Under the pieces are notes generated by a model. That model was given only the letters and a program-made list of their open reading frames with translations, was not told the origin of the DNA and did no database searches. DNA of 35,381 nucleotides from JALGVA01 sp964617715. GTDB lineage: Bacteria > Armatimonadota > Zipacnadia > Zipacnadales > UBA5352. Positions 34,157-35,381 of this stretch are shown in pieces; position 1 is the first letter of the stretch; the number at the start of each line of letters is the position of its first letter. Where the stretch lies: the NCBI GenBank assembly GCA_964617715.1, contig CAZTZN010000023.1, forward strand, positions 1-35,381. Reading direction: 5' to 3'. Both the position numbers and the translations under genes were made by a program.

Positions 34157-35381
34157 CTACCCTTCGGCGCCGGGCATGGCGCCGGGCAGTTGGACGACCA
34201 GGCGTTCGCCGTCGCGTACGGTTGCCACGATCGCGCGTGCGTCGGTCTGCAGGGTCTCACCCCACGGCAGGGGCACCGTCATCTCATCGGCATCGCCGCG
34301 GAAGGCCACCACCGTCTCACCCACGCGCACGCCGTCGAAGCTGTCGTCGCCGATGCTCTCGACCTGCGGCACCGCGTCTCCCGCGGCGCCGATGAGCATG
34401 GGCACCAGGAAGCTGGTCTGCGTGGTCGGGCCGGTCTCCAGCGTCACCAGACCGATCTCGGCGTCCTCGTCCGGCGTGTGATCACGGGTCGGGTGCACGT
34501 ACTGCGGCAGGTAGCGCTCGGTCTTCAGCGTGTAGCGGGCGGGCGCCAGCGGCCGGACGCTGAGCTGCGCGCCGCCGCGGATGATGCGGCAGTCGGCATC
34601 GGTCGCCTCAACCTCGCCGATGTGGTGCAGCAGCCAACTGAAGGTCCGCGGCTGGTCGGCGGCGAGGCGGTCGCAGATCACCACCAGGTCCTCACCCGCC
34701 AGCGCCATGATGCGGTCAAAGCGCGTCAGGCCCAACTCCTCGGGGTAGGCCGAGGACGGGTCGGCGGCGATGATGGTGACCGGGCCGTCGGTCACGAAGC
34801 CGGTGATGGTGGCGCGCCCGGGCTTGGGGCCGGGCCACATCTCCCCGTCGCCGTACTGGCCCCGGCCATCGACGAGCATGGTGTTGTGATTGCGCGTCTT
34901 CTTCTCGTAGGTATAACCGGGATCGTGGGCGAGCACCTCGCCGCGGCCGAAGATCATGAAGTGCCCCTGCTCGGGATGGTTATGCCCGGTGCCCGACAGG
35001 CCGTAGCGCGCTGCCAGTTCCGCCCACAGGTGCCCGCCCAGTGGCCGGCTTACCAGCGCGACCCAGGTGGCGTCATCGGCCCACGAAGTACGCGCGAACG
35101 CGGTTTCGACGTCGGGATAGTACTGCGCCCGCGGCACGTCGGCGAAGGGGTCGCCGGGCTCGACGCTCTCGTCCAGCCACAGGAAATCGAAGGCGATGCC
35201 CGTGGGGTCCCGTTTGAGCAGGTCGGCGATGCCCTGGACCACCGGATCCTGGAAGCGCCTCGCCTCCCACAACAGCAGGCGCGTGGGCGGGCGCCGGGAA
35301 GGCACCGTGGTGTCCTCCAGCGTCGCACTGAACGCCATGCCCGGATACATGTGATGGAAGCGGAACACCGCCTGGCCGTGC
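34157..35381 (-). CDS. Heparinase II/III-like protein, 5' end outside the window
   Basis: The reading frame is open to the right edge, so only the last about 407 residues are seen and the true start lies beyond 35381. The visible part is the heparinase II/III-like beta-sandwich domain, recognised by GTGHNHPEQGHFMIFGRGEVLAHDPGYTY, NHNTMLVDGRGQYG and DRIMALAGEDLVVICDRLAA. Family enzymes cleave uronic-acid polysaccharides such as heparan or alginate by beta-elimination; the full protein would have an N-terminal (alpha/alpha) toroid and possibly a signal peptide. Substrate cannot be assigned. The sialidase-type gene follows after 29 bp, so joint expression is likely. Confidence 0.82.
   Translation of the reverse strand, partial: HGQAVFRFHHMYPGMAFSATLEDTTVPSRRPPTRLLLWEARRFQDPVVQGIADLLKRDPTGIAFDFLWLDESVEPGDPFADVPRAQYYPDVETAFARTSWADDATWVALVSRPLGGHLWAELAARYGLSGTGHNHPEQGHFMIFGRGEVLAHDPGYTYEKKTRNHNTMLVDGRGQYGDGEMWPGPKPGRATITGFVTDGPVTIIAADPSSAYPEELGLTRFDRIMALAGEDLVVICDRLAADQPRTFSWLLHHIGEVEATDADCRIIRGGAQLSVRPLAPARYTLKTERYLPQYVHPTRDHTPDEDAEIGLVTLETGPTTQTSFLVPMLIGAAGDAVPQVESIGDDSFDGVRVGETVVAFRGDADEMTVPLPWGETLQTDARAIVATVRDGERLVVQLPGAMPGAEG

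Noticed and set aside
1..35381. tRNA, rRNA and riboswitch genes
   Set aside because: I scanned the intergenic stretches by eye and found no tRNA-like or rRNA sequence and no recognisable riboswitch core. A covariance-model search would be the decisive test.

Overview
The window is GC-rich bacterial chromosome with 27 protein genes that I accept, one of them cut by the right edge, plus one truncated gene. No rRNA, tRNA, phage, transposase or CRISPR is visible. The lineage is best guessed from gene content. A sepF/yggS/proC/yggT/DUF167 cell-division cluster, a copper-amine-oxidase-type stalk-domain protein, a short secretin-like protein, and many secreted glycan-active enzymes with Gfo/Idh/MocA oxidoreductases, URO-D-like and DUF3604 proteins fit Armatimonadota or a similar uncultured phylum. 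This is inference, not a phylogeny.

Layout. (1) 1-3005, plus strand: a hairpin-rich leader, a DUF3604/PHP-like metalloenzyme, and a VIT-domain protein that stops before any vWA domain. (2) 3077-13670, minus strand: six genes in one direction. In transcription order they are a secreted CBM/glycosidase-like protein, a Gfo/Idh/MocA oxidoreductase, a secreted stalk-domain protein, a two-CBS protein, a giant secreted glycosidase-like protein, and a ceramidase-like hydrolase translationally coupled to it. (3) 13778-14827, plus strand: a minimal secretin-like protein. (4) 14848-19853, minus strand: a seven-gene housekeeping/division operon (zinc-ribbon acidic protein, yggS, sepF, proC, yggT, CPBP protease, DUF167) behind a near-consensus sigma70-type promoter at 19896-19924. 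(5) 19996-23560, minus strand: purQ, a URO-D-like corrinoid-type protein, a single-domain response regulator and a Gfo/Idh/MocA gene. (6) 23712-25561, plus strand: a divergent Gfo/Idh/MocA gene and a small membrane protein bracketed by two identical 31-bp palindromic repeats. (7) 25562-26008: a 447-bp non-coding block full of palindromes and inverted repeats. (8) 26009-27016, minus strand: aldo/keto reductase, divergent from an HAF-repeat lipoprotein (27211-28236), then an alkaline-phosphatase-superfamily 'sulfatase' with threonine at the nucleophile position, and an unknown secreted protein. (9) 31078-35381, minus strand: a GT4 glycosyltransferase, a secreted sialidase-type BNR protein and the 3' part of a heparinase II/III-like gene.

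Together the accessory genes suggest a heterotroph that handles complex, possibly sulfated, sialylated or lipid-linked glycans outside the cell and oxidises or reduces the released sugars inside with Gfo/Idh/MocA and AKR enzymes. Substrates cannot be fixed from sequence alone. The most interesting leads are the uncharacterised zinc-ribbon protein heading the sepF operon, the Thr-type sulfatase homologue, the coupled giant glycosidase/ceramidase pair, the stand-alone secretin-like protein, and the repeat system around 24950-25980.
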